Positions 54,329-62,933 of a stretch of 64,000 nucleotides of DNA are shown piece by piece. The notes under the pieces are model-generated. The model worked only from the letters and a program-made list of their open reading frames with translations, did not search any database and was not told the DNA's origin. The DNA comes from Rhizobium leucaenae USDA 9039 (GTDB lineage: Bacteria > Pseudomonadota > Alphaproteobacteria > Rhizobiales > Rhizobiaceae): contig NZ_AUFB01000017.1 of NCBI RefSeq assembly GCF_000426285.1, positions 54,456-118,455 of the forward strand. The letters are read 5' to 3'. A program made the position numbers and the translations under genes. Positions within the stretch are counted from its first letter, which is position 1. Each line of letters opens with the position of its first letter.

Positions 54329-56794
54329 ATGGTCAGACTGATTGGATATTTCTTTGGGCTGGGCTGCATCCTGTTCCTGGGTGCGGCGGCTGCGGCGGCT
54401 ATTTATCTGAGCGTCGTTTCCAAGGATCTGCCGGACTATGAGGTGCTCGCCAAATACGCGCCGCCGGTGACGACCCGCATTCACGCCGGCAACGGTGCGT
54501 TGATGAAGGAATATTCGCGCGAGAACCGGCTGTTTCTGCCGATCCAGGCCATTCCCGATCGCGTCAAGGCCGCTTTCCTCTCGGCCGAAGACAAGAACTT
54601 TTACAATCATCCGGGCGTCGATGTCGGCGGCCTGATGCGCGCCGTCGCCGTCAACCTGCAGAATATCGGTTCCGGCCGCCGTTTCGTCGGCGCCTCGACC
54701 ATCACCCAGCAGGTCGCGAAGAACTTCCTGCTTTCGGCCGACCAGACCTTCGACCGCAAGATCAAGGAAGCGATCCTCTCCTTCCGCATTGAACAGGCCT
54801 ACAGCAAGGACAAGATTCTCGAACTCTACCTGAACGAGATCTATTTCGGTCTCAATTCCTATGGCATCGCCGGTGCCGCACTCACCTATTTCGACAAGTC
54901 GGTCAACGAACTGACCATTGCCGAATCGGCCTATCTCGCTTCGCTGCCGAAGGGTCCGTCCAATTACAATCCGTTCCGTCATGCCGACGCGGCGATAACC
55001 CGCCGCAACTGGGTCATCGACCGCATGGTCGAGAATGGCTATGTCAGCCAGAGCGACGGCGAAGAGGCCAAGAAGCAGCCGCTCGGCGTTGTGCCGCCGA
55101 AGAACGGCCCGTCGCTCTTTGCCTCCGATTATTTTTCGGAAGAAGTCCGCCGCCAGTTGATCGACCAATACGGCGAGAAGATGCTTTATGAGGGCGGGCT
55201 TTCGGTTCGCACCTCGCTCGATCCGCAAATGCAACTGGAAGCGCGCAAAGCACTGCAGGACGGTCTTGTCGACTATGACGAGCGCCGCGGCTTCCATGGC
55301 CCGATCAAACAGATCGCGACATCGCAGGACTGGGGTTCGGAACTCGCCAAGATCCCGGCCTTGAGTGACGTGCCGGAATGGCAGTTGGCGGTCGTGCTGT
55401 CCGTGTCCGACCAGGCGGTGGATATCGGCCTGCAGCCGAGTGTCGATGCTGCCGGCAGGGTTGCGAACGACCGCAAGCGCGGTACGATTGCCGCAGCCGA
55501 CATGCGCTGGGCTTACCGCGCGGCCGGCGGCGGCAAGACGGCGAAATCGCCGAGCGGCGTGCTGAGCCCCGGTGACGTGATCTACGTCCAGAAGACCGGC
55601 GATGCCGATTCCAGCGCCTATCGCCTGCGCCAGCCTCCGAAGGTGCAGGGCGGTCTCGTCGTCATGGATCCGCATACCGGCCGCGTCCTCGCCATGGTCG
55701 GCGGCTTCTCCTATGCGCAATCGGAGTTCAACCGCGCCACCCAGGCAAAGCGCCAGCCGGGCTCGTCCTTCAAGCCCTTCGTTTACGCGGCGGCCATGGA
55801 CAATGGCTATACGCCTGCTTCGGTCATTCTGGACGATCCACTCGAGATCACGCTCAGCAACGGGCAGGTGTGGAAGCCTGAAAACTACGAAGGCGAGGGC
55901 GGCGGTGCCCATACGCTGCGCTTTGCCATCGAGCATTCGCGCAACCTGATGACGGTGCGTCTCGCCGCCGATATGGGCATGCCGCTCGTCGCCGAATATG
56001 CCGACCGCTTCGGCATTTACGACCATATGAATCCGGTTCTTGCCATGGCGCTCGGTGCCGGCGAGACGACGGTGCTGCGCATGGTTTCCGCCTATTCGGT
56101 CATCGCCAATGGCGGCAAGCAGATCAAGCCGACATTGATCGACCGCATTCAGGACCGCTACGGAGCGACCATCTTCAAGCATGAGGAACGTGTCTGCGGC
56201 ACCTGCAATGTCAGCGACTGGCAGAATCAGGATGAACCCGTCATCGCCGACAATCGCGAGCAGGTGCTCGATCCGATGACGGCCTATCAGGTGACATCGA
56301 TGATGCAGGGTGTGGTCATCCGCGGCACGGCGGCGGGCAAGATCAAGCTCAATACGGATGTGGCCGGCAAGACCGGTACGACCAATGACGAGAAGGACGC
56401 CTGGTTCGTCGGCTTTACACCGAGCCTCGTCGCCGGTCTTTATGTCGGTTACGACACGCCGAGCACACTTGGCCGCGGCGCGACCGGCGGCTCGATCGCC
56501 GCGCCGATCTTCAACGAGTTCATGCAGGCCGCTACCAAGGATGAGCAGCCGGAGAAATTCCAGGTTCCGGCTGGCATGAATATGATGGCCGTCAACCGCG
56601 CGACCGGCATGGCCGCGCAGCCCGGCGATCCCGACGCCATCATGGAAGCCTTCAAGCCCGGCACCGGCCCGGCGACCACCTATACGGTCATCGGCGGCGG
56701 CGATGCGTCGGCTCAGGTCGCGCCCGAGGAAATTCTGAAGACCTCGCCGCAGGCCAACCAGGCGGTCACGTCAGGTGCCGGCGGTCTCTTCTGA
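54329..56794 (+). CDS. mrcA: Penicillin-binding protein 1A (bifunctional transglycosylase/transpeptidase)
   Basis: Class A PBP of 821 residues that polymerises and cross-links peptidoglycan. An N-terminal membrane anchor (residues 6-29) precedes the GT51 domain (FLSAEDKNFYNHPGVD, ASTITQQVAKNFLLS, KILELYLNEIYFG), an OB-like PBP1A insertion, and the transpeptidase domain with SxxK in QPGSSFKPF near residue 480, SRN in IEHSRNLMTVRL and KTG in VAGKTGTTNDEKDAWF. All catalytic motifs are intact. It follows the amidase gene by 259 bp, a functionally coherent cell-wall pair. Confidence 0.96.
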   Translation: MVRLIGYFFGLGCILFLGAAAAAAIYLSVVSKDLPDYEVLAKYAPPVTTRIHAGNGALMKEYSRENRLFLPIQAIPDRVKAAFLSAEDKNFYNHPGVDVGGLMRAVAVNLQNIGSGRRFVGASTITQQVAKNFLLSADQTFDRKIKEAILSFRIEQAYSKDKILELYLNEIYFGLNSYGIAGAALTYFDKSVNELTIAESAYLASLPKGPSNYNPFRHADAAITRRNWVIDRMVENGYVSQSDGEEAKKQPLGVVPPKNGPSLFASDYFSEEVRRQLIDQYGEKMLYEGGLSVRTSLDPQMQLEARKALQDGLVDYDERRGFHGPIKQIATSQDWGSELAKIPALSDVPEWQLAVVLSVSDQAVDIGLQPSVDAAGRVANDRKRGTIAAADMRWAYRAAGGGKTAKSPSGVLSPGDVIYVQKTGDADSSAYRLRQPPKVQGGLVVMDPHTGRVLAMVGGFSYAQSEFNRATQAKRQPGSSFKPFVYAAAMDNGYTPASVILDDPLEITLSNGQVWKPENYEGEGGGAHTLRFAIEHSRNLMTVRLAADMGMPLVAEYADRFGIYDHMNPVLAMALGAGETTVLRMVSAYSVIANGGKQIKPTLIDRIQDRYGATIFKHEERVCGTCNVSDWQNQDEPVIADNREQVLDPMTAYQVTSMMQGVVIRGTAAGKIKLNTDVAGKTGTTNDEKDAWFVGFTPSLVAGLYVGYDTPSTLGRGATGGSIAAPIFNEFMQAATKDEQPEKFQVPAGMNMMAVNRATGMAAQPGDPDAIMEAFKPGTGPATTYTVIGGGDASAQVAPEEILKTSPQANQAVTSGAGGLF

Positions 56795-56817
56795 TCCCAT
56801 CGGATTTGTCCAATGAT

Positions 56818-56847
56818 CATGCCGCGGGGCTTTACAGTCGCGGCATG
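56818..56847 (+). terminator. Hairpin between mrcA and prfB
   Basis: CATGCCGCG and CGCGGCATG form a perfect 9-bp stem with a 12-base loop, 23 bases after the mrcA stop. No T-run follows, so termination is uncertain. Confidence 0.4.
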
Positions 56848-56920
56848 TATATCTATGTCACCAGCACTCTTTGAATTGAACAGCAGTTCACATCGAACGG
56901 CCGAATAAAGAAGCAGGAAT

Positions 56921-58052
56921 ATGCGAGCGGAAATCGAGAATGTAGTCGACGAAACCAAGCAGGCCATAAGCCTGCTGAGGAGGCATCTTTGACTGGGATC
57001 AGGCGATAAGACGACTGGACTGGTTGAACAATAAGGCAGAGGATCCGACCCTTTGGAACGATGCCACCGAGGCGCAGAAGCTGATGCGCGAGCGCCAGCA
57101 GCTCGATGACGGCATCAGCGGCGTGCGCGGGCTTGAGCAGCAGCTTGCCGACAATGTCGAACTGATCGAGCTTGGCGAGGAAGAGGGCGATGCCGACGTC
57201 GTCCGCGAGGCCGAAGAGGCCCTCAAGAGCTTGAAGACGGAAGCTGCACGCCGGCAGGTGGAGGCCATGCTGTCGGGCGAGGCGGATTCCAACGACACCT
57301 ACCTCGAAGTCCATTCCGGCGCCGGCGGCACCGAGAGCCAGGACTGGGCGAACATGCTGCTGCGCATGTACACCCGCTGGGCCGAGCGTCAACGCTTCAA
57401 GGTGGAACTGCTCGAAGTCCATGACGGTGAAGAAGCCGGCATCAAATCGGCGACCCTTCTGGTCAAGGGCCACAATGCCTATGGCTGGCTGAAGACCGAA
57501 TCCGGCGTTCACCGCCTCGTGCGCATCTCGCCCTATGACAGCAACGCCCGCCGTCATACCTCCTTCTCGTCGATCTGGGTCTATCCGGTCGTCGACGACT
57601 CGATCCAGATCGAGATCAACGAGAGCGATTGCCGCATCGATACCTACCGCTCGTCCGGCGCCGGCGGCCAGCACGTCAATACGACCGACTCGGCGGTGCG
57701 CATTACGCACATCCCGACCGGCATTGTCGTGCAGTGCCAGCAGGAACGCTCACAGCACAAGAACCGCGCCAAGGCCTGGGACATGCTGCGCGCCCGCATG
57801 TACGAAGCGGAGTTGATGAAGCGGGAAGAAGCTGCGAATGCCGAAGCCGCTTCGAAGACCGATATCGGCTGGGGCCACCAGATCCGCTCTTACGTGCTGC
57901 AGCCTTATCAGCTCGTAAAAGACCTGCGCACCGGCGTTGCCAGCACCGCACCAAGCGATGTTCTCGACGGCGATCTCAACGAGTTCATGGAAGCCGCCCT
58001 TGCGCACCGCATCAGCGGCGCGGCCGATGCGGTCGTGGACGACGTGGACTGA
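56921..58052 (+). CDS. prfB: Peptide chain release factor 2 with programmed +1 frameshift
   Basis: Recognises UAA and UGA and triggers peptide release. The first 23 codons (MRAEIENVVDETK...RRHL) end at an in-frame TGA at 56990-56992. The site is AGGAGG-CAT-CTT-TGA-C, with the same Shine-Dalgarno spacing and CTT-TGA slip as E. coli, and a +1 shift continues as DWDQAIRRLDWLNN. The joined product is 376 residues. The GGQ catalytic motif (SSGAGGQHVNTTDSAVRITH) and the stop-recognition region are intact. Frameshifting responds to low RF2, giving autoregulation. A strong terminator follows. Confidence 0.97.
56975..56993 (+). promoter_or_regulatory. Programmed +1 frameshift site of prfB
   Basis: An internal AGGAGG lies 3 bases before the slippery CTT codon and the TGA stop. 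The frame before the site matches the RF2 N-terminus and the frame after it matches the rest of RF2, so the shift is required for the full protein. Confidence 0.93.
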
Positions 58053-58075
58053 GAAGAGAATCGGATAGAGTGTCG

Positions 58076-58100
58076 AAAAGCCCCGGAGACGGGGCTTTTT
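58076..58100 (+). terminator. Rho-independent terminator of prfB
   Basis: AAAAGCCCC-GGAGAC-GGGGCTTTTT, a 9-bp stem with T-run 24 bases after the prfB stop codon. Confidence 0.9.
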
Positions 58101-58172
58101 GCGGCGTGTAACGCGGCAGTCACGCGATGTTTTAGAGAGCTGGCCGATCAATGATATCTGGGGCGACTGTGC

Positions 58173-58577
58173 TCAAGGCGCAGTGTCGGCATCCGTCTCG
58201 CGCAACAATTGGTCCAATGTCAGCAGCGGTGTGTTCATCGCTTTCGCATAGGCATAATGAAAACAATCGAAGTTGCTCAGGTGACGACGACCGAGGCCAT
58301 GTTTTTCAGCGACTGCAACGGCGAAGGATAGCACGCGGCGTGGTGAAACCGGCTCCTGAAGGCGAATGTTGCGCGCGTCCAGCCATTCGAGGACGGCGCC
58401 CTCGGCTTCGCTGTATTTGCAATTGAGCTGGTCCGGCCGCGAGAGCACGATGATAGCTTCCCATGCGGCCAAAGCTGACGTTAAGGGGGAGGTGGCATCC
58501 AACAGTGCTGCCTCGTAGGCTTCGGCGCTGTCTTCGCCCGCCATCATGGACACGATCGCGCACGCATCAACAAACAT
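58173..58577 (-). CDS. vapC: VapC-type PIN-domain ribonuclease toxin (second locus)
   Basis: A 134-residue PIN nuclease. Acidic residues are at Asp4 (MFVDACAIV), Glu40 (ALAAWEAIIVLS), Asp104 (SNFDCFHYAYAKA) and Asp122 (LLTLDQLL), the full set. It belongs to a different PIN subgroup from the vapC at 30592-30990, with little similarity beyond the motifs. Its ATG overlaps the antitoxin stop by one base (TAATG), so the two are coupled. It is convergent with prfB. Confidence 0.9.
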   Translation of the reverse strand: MFVDACAIVSMMAGEDSAEAYEAALLDATSPLTSALAAWEAIIVLSRPDQLNCKYSEAEGAVLEWLDARNIRLQEPVSPRRVLSFAVAVAEKHGLGRRHLSNFDCFHYAYAKAMNTPLLTLDQLLRETDADTAP

Positions 58578-58831
58578 TAGTCGTTGCCGTTGAGATCGTG
58601 ATCAAGCTGATGATAAGCCTCAGGCGGCACCGGTTTCCGGTTTGGCGCAAAGGACAAGCCACGTTTAGCGAGAATTTTGCGAGCAGTCTCGCTTGGTGCT
58701 TCCCGACGCAGGCGCATGTTGATTGCCTCTCTCAAGGCAACAATAACGGCGTCCGTCACGGTCGTTTGGTCGATCCTAGCCAGTTCTCTGGCAAGCGTAT
58801 CCGCTTCTTCATTTCGGATGCTGAGCACCAT
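58577..58831 (-). CDS. vapB: VapB-family antitoxin, PSK type (second locus)
   Basis: An 84-residue antitoxin of the Rv0623-like PSK family: VLSIRNEEADTLARELARI (ribbon-helix-helix) then TTVTDAVIVALREAINMRLR, with a C-terminal tail that should bind the toxin. The ATG before VLSIRN is the family start; the upstream open frame runs through the operator and the end of the NAD kinase gene. An 8-bp inverted repeat begins one base upstream of the start codon. Confidence 0.88.
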   Translation of the reverse strand: MVLSIRNEEADTLARELARIDQTTVTDAVIVALREAINMRLRREAPSETARKILAKRGLSFAPNRKPVPPEAYHQLDHDLNGND

Positions 58832-58865
58832 CTGTATAGCTCCCTGCGTCTGGCTTACTATACAG
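58832..58865 (-). promoter_or_regulatory. Inverted-repeat operator of the second vapBC locus
   Basis: CTGTATAG (58832-58839) and CTATACAG (58858-58865) are perfect inverted repeats with an 18-base spacer, immediately upstream of the antitoxin start and downstream of the NAD kinase stop. The position fits autorepression by the VapBC complex. Confidence 0.65.
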
Positions 58866-58881
58866 GTCTGTGTGGCAATTC

Positions 58882-59655
58882 TCAATCCGAAAACTGCTCC
58901 GCCAATATTCTCTCCGACCATGATCGGTCCGGATCGGAGAGAATGCGGGCCGTCGTGTCTTCGGTCTGGGCGATCCTGACGCTCATGACCGATTTGACTT
59001 CGGTGTTGTCGGCTACCGCGTTGACGGGGCGTTTTTCCGGCTCCAGCACAGTGATATCGATCGTCACCTTGTTGGGTAGCAATGCACCGCGCCAGCGGCG
59101 AGGGCGGAAGGCGCTGACGGGGGTCATTGCGAGAAGGGGCGCCTCCAGCGGCAGGATGGGGCCGTGAGCGGAGAGGTTATAGGCAGTGGAACCAGCGGGC
59201 GTCGTCACCATCAGGCCATCGCAGATCAGTTCCGGCAGACGGACATGGCCGTCAATCTCCACCTTCAGCTTGGCCGCCTGATAGGACTGACGAAACAGTG
59301 ATACCTCGTTGATGGCAAGCGCGATGGATGTGCTGCCGTCAGCATTGCGTGTGCTCATCTGCAGCGGGTGAAAAGCATTTTCGACAGCCGCTTCGATGCG
59401 TTCGGCCAGGCATTCCGTACGATAATCGTTCATCAGGAAGCCGACTGAGCCGCGGTTCATGCCATAGACGCGTTTGCCGGAATTCATCGTATTGTGCAGC
59501 GTCTGCAGCATGAAGCCGTCGCCGCCGAGCGCAACGACGATATCCGCATCTTCCTGCGGCGTCTGGCCGTAGAGGCGAATCAACTCCTCGCGCGCGGTCT
59601 GGGCTTCCGGCGCAGTCGATGCAAGAAAACAGACAGATTGAAAAGCGCGTGACAT
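58882..59655 (-). CDS. nadK: NAD kinase
   Basis: Phosphorylates NAD to NADP. The 257-residue protein has the GGDGFMLQTLH motif with its catalytic Asp, the YGMNRGSVGFLMN segment, NEVSLFRQSYQAAKL, and the glycine-rich DGLMVTTPAGSTAYNLSAHG motif. All are standard for the bacterial family. It is monocistronic or co-transcribed with the vapBC locus 50 bp downstream, and is encoded back to back with the tRNA-Thr gene. Confidence 0.96.
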   Translation of the reverse strand: MSRAFQSVCFLASTAPEAQTAREELIRLYGQTPQEDADIVVALGGDGFMLQTLHNTMNSGKRVYGMNRGSVGFLMNDYRTECLAERIEAAVENAFHPLQMSTRNADGSTSIALAINEVSLFRQSYQAAKLKVEIDGHVRLPELICDGLMVTTPAGSTAYNLSAHGPILPLEAPLLAMTPVSAFRPRRWRGALLPNKVTIDITVLEPEKRPVNAVADNTEVKSVMSVRIAQTEDTTARILSDPDRSWSERILAEQFSD

Positions 59656-59821
59656 GCAATGTCCTTTGAATGATCGTACTAGGTAATGATATTCCCGCTA
59701 TGCGACAAGACGTTTTGCAACGACTGGTGAATCCGCTGGGCACTTCAGTCCGCGGCATCGACGCAAACTGCCGATTTTCCCTTTACAGGAAATCAAAATC
59801 TGCTACTTGGCATGCCGATGT

Positions 59822-59897
<76 letters not shown>

Positions 59898-59957
59898 TTT
59901 TTTCACATTATATTCAAGTGGTTACGAGCAAAGTGGAACAAATTGTTTCACTTTGCT

Positions 59958-60043
59958 ATGCGCCATGAATTTACTAGGATTTCCGGGCTTTTCCAAGGAT
60001 TCCCAGGCTTTGGCGGGGATTCCGTGGAACATGAATGGCGCAT
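59958..60043. repeat. Inverted repeat downstream of tRNA-Thr
   Basis: ATGCGCCAT (59958-59966) and ATGGCGCAT (60035-60043) are perfect inverted 9-mers, both followed by or next to CATGAA. Between them lie two imperfect direct copies of GGATT-CC-GGCTTT. No gene is seen between the tRNA and 60143. The arrangement could be integrase arm-binding sites of an attachment region, but no integrase is visible, so this is speculative. Confidence 0.4.
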
Positions 60044-60142
60044 GAAATCGATCCTTGGCGCACGACGACGGCGACAATTAAGACGCCGATGTCTTTTAAG
60101 CGTATAGTGTGTTTTCACATTGCTGCGGGGTAGGAGGCTGGC

Positions 60143-60349
60143 ATGGTCTACACGACGGCCGACTTGGAGCTGGCCAACAGGCATGTCTTGCTAGGCGAAA
60201 AACACATCATCGACCAGGAGATGCTGATCACGAAGCTTATGGCCAAGGGATTAGATACCGCAGTGGCCGAGAGTCTGCTGAGTTTGTTCGTCGACATGCT
60301 GAATATTCACCGCGACCGGCGCGATCGAATTGCCGCCACCCTACATTAG
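60143..60349 (+). CDS. Small hypothetical protein
   Basis: A 68-residue, mainly helical protein starting MVYTTADLELANRHVLLGEK and ending HRDRRDRIAATLH. I do not recognise a named family, though short proteins of this look are common in rhizobial accessory regions. GTAGGAGGC upstream of the ATG is a strong ribosome-binding site, which is the main reason to accept it. It lies between the two tRNA genes. Confidence 0.6.
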   Translation: MVYTTADLELANRHVLLGEKHIIDQEMLITKLMAKGLDTAVAESLLSLFVDMLNIHRDRRDRIAATLH

Positions 60350-60532
60350 GCGATAAAAACCGCCGCCCTTTCGAGCGACGGCCCGAGCGGTGGGCGCAAC
60401 CCAAGGCTCGTAACGTGCCGTTACTACGCGGCACGGTCTCCTAATGTACCATCGCTAGAACGGGCAGCAAAGAAGGGCCAGCGCGCCGCAAGCGTGTAGG
60501 GGCGGTGGTGTCGCGCCGGCCTCGAGGTGTTG

Positions 60533-60609
60533 TGGTGGACCGCCATGGATTCGAACCATGGACCTGCGAATTAGAAGTTCGCCGCTCTATCCGGCTGAGC
60601 TAGCGGTCC
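60533..60609 (-). tRNA. tRNA-Arg (anticodon TCT)
   Basis: A full cloverleaf of 77 bases with encoded CCA on the minus strand. The acceptor stem is GGACCGC with GCGGTCC; the anticodon arm is GCGAA-CTTCTAA-TTCGC, giving anticodon TCT; the T arm contains GGTTCGAATCC. Confidence 0.96.
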
Positions 60610-60616
60610 TTGTTAA

Positions 60617-61006
60617 CTAGGACTGCTGTCGCGGGAAATAGAAATCGAGCCGAGTGCTACGCATGTCTACATCGCACGCCTCAGCAAAGCCCCTGGCAGC
60701 GCCAGTCAGCAGCGTGTCAATCTTCTGGATGACATCCTCAATCTCGAGCCCTTTGAATGCTCTGTCGTAGACTACATCCAGCAAGTAACGGGCACATCCA
60801 AGCCGGTGCAAAACATTCTCTGCATCACGCGGAACAACATCAACGGCCGCGTCCAGAATGGCGTCGACGGTGGCGCAGTGTATCTCGCGGCTCACTTCGC
60901 ACGCAGTCTCATTGATCTTTTCAACCGTTTCGGCGAACAGCGGGAAAATGTCTGGCCGATGGTCGTAGATGTTCGCTTGCAATTTGTTTACCACGATCTG
61001 CGTCAT
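60617..61006 (-). CDS. Hypothetical protein
   Basis: A 129-residue protein of mixed helical character starting MTQIVVNKLQANIYDHRPDI; no signal peptide, membrane span or recognised motif. It ends 7 bp from the tRNA-Arg gene and is divergent from the XRE regulator, sharing with it a 93-bp control region that contains direct repeats. Acceptance rests on length, reasonable composition and this arrangement. Confidence 0.55.
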   Translation of the reverse strand: MTQIVVNKLQANIYDHRPDIFPLFAETVEKINETACEVSREIHCATVDAILDAAVDVVPRDAENVLHRLGCARYLLDVVYDRAFKGLEIEDVIQKIDTLLTGAARGFAEACDVDMRSTRLDFYFPRQQS

Positions 61007-61033
61007 TTCGGTGCCTCGTTGCGTCTGCGTCCT

Positions 61034-61105
61034 GAAATCGGTATACAGTACTGATAACGGAACAATGTCGGTACGTCAACCAGAAATCGGTACGCTGTCA
61101 TGATA
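61034..61105 (+). repeat. Direct-repeat operator candidate overlapping the XRE gene start
   Basis: Two 23-base copies, 61034-61056 and 61083-61105, both begin GAAATCGGTA and end TGATA; their centres are 49 bases apart. A partial third copy (TCGGTACG) lies between. The second copy covers the start codon of the XRE-type gene, and both lie in the intergenic region shared with the divergent gene. This fits autorepression by the regulator. Confidence 0.55.
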
Positions 61106-61333
61106 AATTCGGTTCAATGCAAAATGGCGAGAGCAGCACTAGGTCTAGGCGTGAGAGATCTTGCAAAACTTGCCGATGTTTCGGTTGATACAGTTTCTCG
61201 GCTTGAACGCGGCGATGACTTAATGCCCCGCACAGTTTCCGCCATCCGCTCCGCCCTTGAAGCGGCCGGCGTCCTATTCATTGACCAAAACGGCAACGGT
61301 CCCGGCGTGCGCCTGCGGGATCGGCAAGCGTGA
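61100..61333 (+). CDS. XRE-family helix-turn-helix regulator
   Basis: A 77-residue single-domain DNA-binding protein starting MINSVQCKMARAALGLGVRD. The helix-turn-helix is LAKLADVSVDTVSRLERGDD, and the C-terminus (ALEAAGVLFIDQNGNGPGVR) is the common tail of small phage- and island-borne XRE repressors. It overlaps the next gene by 4 bases and is preceded by direct repeats suggestive of autoregulation. Confidence 0.85.
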   Translation: MINSVQCKMARAALGLGVRDLAKLADVSVDTVSRLERGDDLMPRTVSAIRSALEAAGVLFIDQNGNGPGVRLRDRQA

Positions 61334-61728
61334 CTGACGACATCGAGGTCAGGATTTACCAAGAACATCCGGACGGTGACCCTGAAGAGCTCACGTCCGT
61401 AGATATCGAATATTTTGGGGGTATTTGTCCCAACGTGGGAGATATCTTCGTCACATGGAACTTAGGAACGCCATACGGATATTTTCTCGTTGAGAAGCGT
61501 TACTTCATCGTTCAGCAAGGCGGCCCGCGAGGGTGGGCGGTTTATGTCCGCGACCTCAAACCGACGCCTTTTGACCAGCGCATGGTTGCGCAGTGGGCAA
61601 AGGATACCGAGTTCTTTGCGTCAGAGCGTGACGATGACGAAGACGGGCCAGCGTACGCGCCCATAGCGCCGCCGGACTTGCCGAAATCAAAACGTGTCAG
61701 GCGCAAAAAAACGCGGGCCGTCCGCTGA
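61330..61728 (+). CDS. Hypothetical protein coupled to the XRE regulator
   Basis: A 132-residue acidic protein with a short basic tail (SKRVRRKKTRAVR). It begins at a GTG that overlaps the XRE stop codon (GTGA), so it should be translated with the regulator. The middle has several aromatic and glycine residues (NVGDIFVTWNLGTPYGYFLV) and no recognised domain. It may be the effector partner of the regulator (inference). Confidence 0.65.
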   Translation: MTDDIEVRIYQEHPDGDPEELTSVDIEYFGGICPNVGDIFVTWNLGTPYGYFLVEKRYFIVQQGGPRGWAVYVRDLKPTPFDQRMVAQWAKDTEFFASERDDDEDGPAYAPIAPPDLPKSKRVRRKKTRAVR

Positions 61729-62107
61729 CTAGAGACAACGCCCCACCATGCTTCATCATCTGAAAGTAGGCAATGGCAATCGGACAACACACAAAACCTG
61801 TGAGCATTGTCGGTTGAATACCGAAATGACGTGTGGCACGTCCCGATGCCTCTTGCATTCGCATGCTGAGTTCTGTTCTTCTGTAGATCCTGGCAGCGGG
61901 GAATGCGGCAATAGCTTGCTGGCAAACCGCACTCACCCGCGCTAGGTGGCGACCCTCGGCTAGATCAGCGCGAATGCTGATCTCGCTGACAGTCAGAAGG
62001 ACTGTGTAACACGTATCACGTACGTGCAACAGAAAACCGCCAAGCGTGTAGCATTTGTCAACACGTTGTTGAATCGCCACACGCTTGTTGACTGAGTTCG
62101 CGGCCAT
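61697..62107 (-). CDS. Doubtful hypothetical protein
   Basis: An open frame of 136 codons from MAANSVNKRVAIQQRVDKCY on the minus strand. It overlaps the end of the previous plus-strand gene by 32 bp, has seven cysteines without pattern, and has no clear ribosome-binding site. It fills an otherwise empty interval of 450 bp, so it is listed with low confidence. Confidence 0.3.
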   Translation of the reverse strand: MAANSVNKRVAIQQRVDKCYTLGGFLLHVRDTCYTVLLTVSEISIRADLAEGRHLARVSAVCQQAIAAFPAARIYRRTELSMRMQEASGRATRHFGIQPTMLTGFVCCPIAIAYFQMMKHGGALSLVSGRPAFFCA

Positions 62108-62181
62108 TCCCAGCGCGAAATCCCACGTTGACCCCTCACGCATGCCGTGCATAGATGCTGCGGTATTGAGGGGAAAATATT

Positions 62182-62763
62182 ATGAAGTTCAAATATGTAG
62201 TAGCCGTGGCCTATATGGCTACGATGTCGTCGTGCGCGACAAATTATACTTACGAGCCGATAATTCCAAATCCGCCGAACATGGAAATGGCGCAAGCGCA
62301 ATGTCAGATGATGTCTTCGAGCACGCAGCAAGGTGTTGTTGCGTGGGGCAGCACAAGCTATGTGGCCGGCGCGCAATTGGGAAATGCCATAGGAAACGCC
62401 GTAAGGGCAGATCAATTCGTACAGCAATGCATGACCATGAGCGGCTGGCGACGCGTTTCCTTGCCGCCGCAAGGTCAAACGAAGCCAGTGCACAGCGAGC
62501 CGGTTGGTGGGCTCACCGCAGACCAGAGAAAGCAGGCCGTTGATTTTCTGGCAATGGGATATATCGCCGATACCTGTAAGGTTAAAATAAGCGCAGATAA
62601 GCTCGCAAACCTTAAGGCTTTGCGGGCCGAAGTAGGCCCCGATATAATTGCCCAAGGCCGAGCGCTTGGCGAAAAAACTATAAATGACAACGCGAAGAAT
62701 ATTGGGCGGGCCGCGGTATGCCAACGTGCGGTTGGCATCATCAAGGACATGGGCTGGTCATAG
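62182..62763 (+). CDS. Putative lipoprotein
   Basis: A 193-residue protein whose N-terminus MKFKYVVAVAYMATMSSC looks like a lipoprotein signal with the modified Cys at position 18, although MSSC is an atypical lipobox. The mature part has AGAQLGNAIGNAVRADQF, a glycine-zipper-like segment, then a helical C-terminus (ADKLANLKALRAEVGPDIIA). GAGGGGAAAA precedes the ATG. No family recognised. It lies among phage-like genes and could be a lysis or spanin-related protein, but I see no direct evidence. Confidence 0.6.
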   Translation: MKFKYVVAVAYMATMSSCATNYTYEPIIPNPPNMEMAQAQCQMMSSSTQQGVVAWGSTSYVAGAQLGNAIGNAVRADQFVQQCMTMSGWRRVSLPPQGQTKPVHSEPVGGLTADQRKQAVDFLAMGYIADTCKVKISADKLANLKALRAEVGPDIIAQGRALGEKTINDNAKNIGRAAVCQRAVGIIKDMGWS

Positions 62764-62796
62764 CTGACGCTATTCCGGCCAACGGCCTAAACAGTA

Positions 62797-62817
62797 GGGC
62801 GGCCTTTCGACCGCCCC
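62797..62817. terminator. Hairpin after the putative lipoprotein gene
   Basis: GGGCGG-CCTTTCGA-CCGCCC, close in sequence to the hairpin at 63075-63094. No T-run follows. Confidence 0.4.
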
Positions 62818-62933
62818 AGCCCCAACACATGGGCGAGCGGCTAGATCGTTTAAATATAGTCCTTCACCAGGCCATTTGGGTTCCATGTAGACATCACCGC
62901 TCCGCATAGCTACACCGCGCAAAGAGGTGACCA

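Noticed and set aside
54191..56182. 663-codon open frame on the minus strand
   Set aside because: It is the antisense shadow of mrcA, whose catalytic motifs are intact.
59948..60184. Minus-strand frame that could be the C-terminal tail of an integrase
   Set aside because: No tyrosine-recombinase motif (no Arg-His-Arg-Tyr) is visible, only a Pro-rich tail, so integrase cannot be supported.
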